DNA of 6,642 nucleotides from a bacterium (GTDB lineage Bacteria; Patescibacteriota; Patescibacteriia; 2-12-FULL-60-25), in contig JAGVIJ010000050.1 of NCBI GenBank assembly GCA_020056125.1, forward strand, positions 1 to 6,642. Reading direction: 5' to 3'. This document shows positions 5,921 to 6,642 of this stretch, piece by piece; the stretch's first letter is position 1; each line of letters starts with the position of its first letter. Made by a program: the position numbers and the translations under genes. A model generated the notes under the pieces. The model did not search any database, had not been told where the DNA came from, and saw only the letters and a program-made list of their open reading frames with translations.

Positions 5921-5948
5921 CACATTCCATATTCGACATTCCATATTC
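5921..5948 (-). repeat. Four degenerate heptamers, GAATRTS array
   Basis: On the minus strand these 28 bases split into four units alternating GAATATG and GAATGTC/G, so they also read as two copies of a 14-mer. They lie between the terminator of the Cys-rich gene and the rpsB promoter, in no gene. The array has the same size and unit length as the one at 1130-1157, with a different consensus. Confidence 0.65.
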
Positions 5949-5949
5949 T

Positions 5950-5982
5950 AAAAAAAGACCCCGCGGCGCTAAGCTTTGGGGC
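5950..5982 (-). terminator. Probable intrinsic terminator of the Cys-rich gene
   Basis: Downstream of the stop at 6006, the minus strand has GCCCC pairing with GGGGT (four G-C pairs plus a G-U), loop of about 15 nt, then TC and seven T. An alternative 5' arm, CCCCG right after the stop, could pair with the same CGGGG. A perfect 10-bp palindrome (cgaacgttcg, 5993-6002) lies between stop and terminator. The loop is long, so efficiency is uncertain, but position and T-tract fit. Confidence 0.55.
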
Positions 5983-6005
5983 TAAGGAAGAACGAACGTT
6001 CGGGG

Positions 6006-6642
6006 CTAGGGCAAAAGGAGCGCCAGCTCGAAGTGGCTGTTTGCCACCACGTAGCTCCACGGCGACTTGGGTTGGTGGTTAAACGGCGGCACCACCTCCA
6101 CGCCATCGCGCCAGACTCGCACAGTTCCCTTGCACTTGGCGCTAGGGTACTGCGACTCGTCGCAGAGGAAGTACATGAACTTCTGCCCCTGCGCGTCGTT
6201 GTAGGCGTTCAACTGCATCTGGAAGTATGTACCTTTCTCCACATCTCCCAGCTTGCACACCACCTGTTCATCATTCCCGTCTGGAGCTACACAACCCGGG
6301 AATGGCTTGGAGATCAGATCAGGCTTGTTGGGTTGATCCATGAGCCCGCCCATCCCCAGAAACTTGCCAGGTGGCTTATCGTTCGTTGGCACGATCCAGC
6401 ACAGCGATACGCCGACCGTGCTCACCACCTTGTCACCCGGGCCACAGAGTGGATTGCACTTATTGGCCTCGCACGCCTTGGTACTGCAAGCGTTCTTGCA
6501 AGCGCCGCAGTTGGCCGGATCGTCCTTGAGGCTCGCCTCGCAACCGTCCGGGTGCTGGCCGTTGCAGTTGTCGAAGTCTGTATCGCACTTGACGATCTCG
6601 CAGACTCCGACGTTGCACTTGACCTGCGCGTGCGCGAGCTGG
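6006..6642 (-). CDS. Cys-rich, probably secreted protein; N-terminus beyond window, GC-rich and atypical
   Basis: The frame is open from the window edge to TAG at 6006: 211 visible residues with 16 cysteines, 11 in the first 66. The spacing C-x4-C-x4-C-x6-C-x7-C-x10-C-x2-C-x3-C (residues 9-52), with DGCE (32-35) and DDPANCGACKNAC (40-52), matches a Cys-rich extracellular repeat common in Myxococcota surface proteins. The C-terminal 140 or so residues, including WIVPTNDKPPG and ending in a hydrophobic stretch (FELALLLP), are not recognised. A GTG at 6428 could open a shorter frame, but that would cut through the Cys-rich module, so I treat the gene as continuing outside. GC is about 58-67% in sampled lines versus about 42% in a sampled pgk line, and Lys is almost always AAG while neighbours prefer AAA. 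Transfer from a GC-rich donor, or a mis-joined contig, would explain this. A probable terminator separates it from rpsB. Confidence 0.75.
   Translation of the reverse strand, partial: QLAHAQVKCNVGVCEIVKCDTDFDNCNGQHPDGCEASLKDDPANCGACKNACSTKACEANKCNPLCGPGDKVVSTVGVSLCWIVPTNDKPPGKFLGMGGLMDQPNKPDLISKPFPGCVAPDGNDEQVVCKLGDVEKGTYFQMQLNAYNDAQGQKFMYFLCDESQYPSAKCKGTVRVWRDGVEVVPPFNHQPKSPWSYVVANSHFELALLLP

Noticed and set aside
5921..5948. Direct repeats as a CRISPR or attachment site
   Set aside because: The units are contiguous heptamers without spacers, and no integrase, tRNA or cas gene is nearby.
5993..6002. Perfect 10-bp palindrome cgaacgttcg as an operator
   Set aside because: It sits between a stop codon and a probable terminator, not near a promoter; it more likely contributes to 3' end folding or is chance.
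6006..6428. Reading the Cys-rich gene as a complete 140-residue protein from a GTG at 6428
   Set aside because: The frame continues upstream without a stop to the window edge with a coherent Cys-rich repeat, so the GTG is almost surely an internal valine.

Overview
The window looks like a piece of a small, AT-leaning bacterial genome, most probably Patescibacteria (the Candidate Phyla Radiation, CPR). This assignment is inferred from several traits together: a very short EF-Ts of 194 residues, AAA-rich coding, translation starts mostly without Shine-Dalgarno sequences, a thrombospondin-type-3 (TSP3) surface protein anchored by one C-terminal membrane helix, and short degenerate heptamer arrays between genes. 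No rRNA or other phylogenetic marker is present to settle it. All genes are on the minus strand and use the standard code; I saw no need for UGA reassignment.

Read in transcription order (high to low coordinates): (1) 6642-6006 is the 3' end of a cysteine-rich, GC-rich gene whose composition is unlike everything else here, followed by a probable terminator (5982-5950) and a 28-bp heptamer array (5948-5921). (2) A promoter-like element (5904-5876), a structured leader (5868-5779) and the window's only strong Shine-Dalgarno sequence precede rpsB (ribosomal protein S2), then tsf (EF-Ts), then a clear intrinsic terminator (4315-4286). (3) A perfect TATAAT box just before the next gene suggests a nearly leaderless transcript that begins with a TSP3-repeat surface protein and continues through gap (GAPDH), a membrane-tethered metallophosphoesterase and pgk (phosphoglycerate kinase). 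pgk runs off the low-coordinate edge and lacks roughly its last 20-30 residues.

Functionally, rpsB-tsf is the usual translation pair (30S protein plus the EF-Tu recycling factor). gap and pgk catalyse consecutive steps of lower glycolysis (glyceraldehyde-3-phosphate to 1,3-bisphosphoglycerate to 3-phosphoglycerate, yielding NADH and ATP). The surface protein and the phosphoesterase are packed tightly with them, so co-transcription is likely even though no functional link is obvious.

No gene-free stretch exceeds 300 bases; the longest (5755-6005) holds the rpsB promoter and leader, a heptamer array and a terminator. I saw no tRNA, rRNA, CRISPR array, insertion sequence or defence system. The core genes are ordinary. 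The points most worth a second look are the nested-helix rpsB leader, two heptamer arrays of identical architecture, the compositionally foreign Cys-rich gene, and active-site substitutions in PGK and the phosphoesterase.
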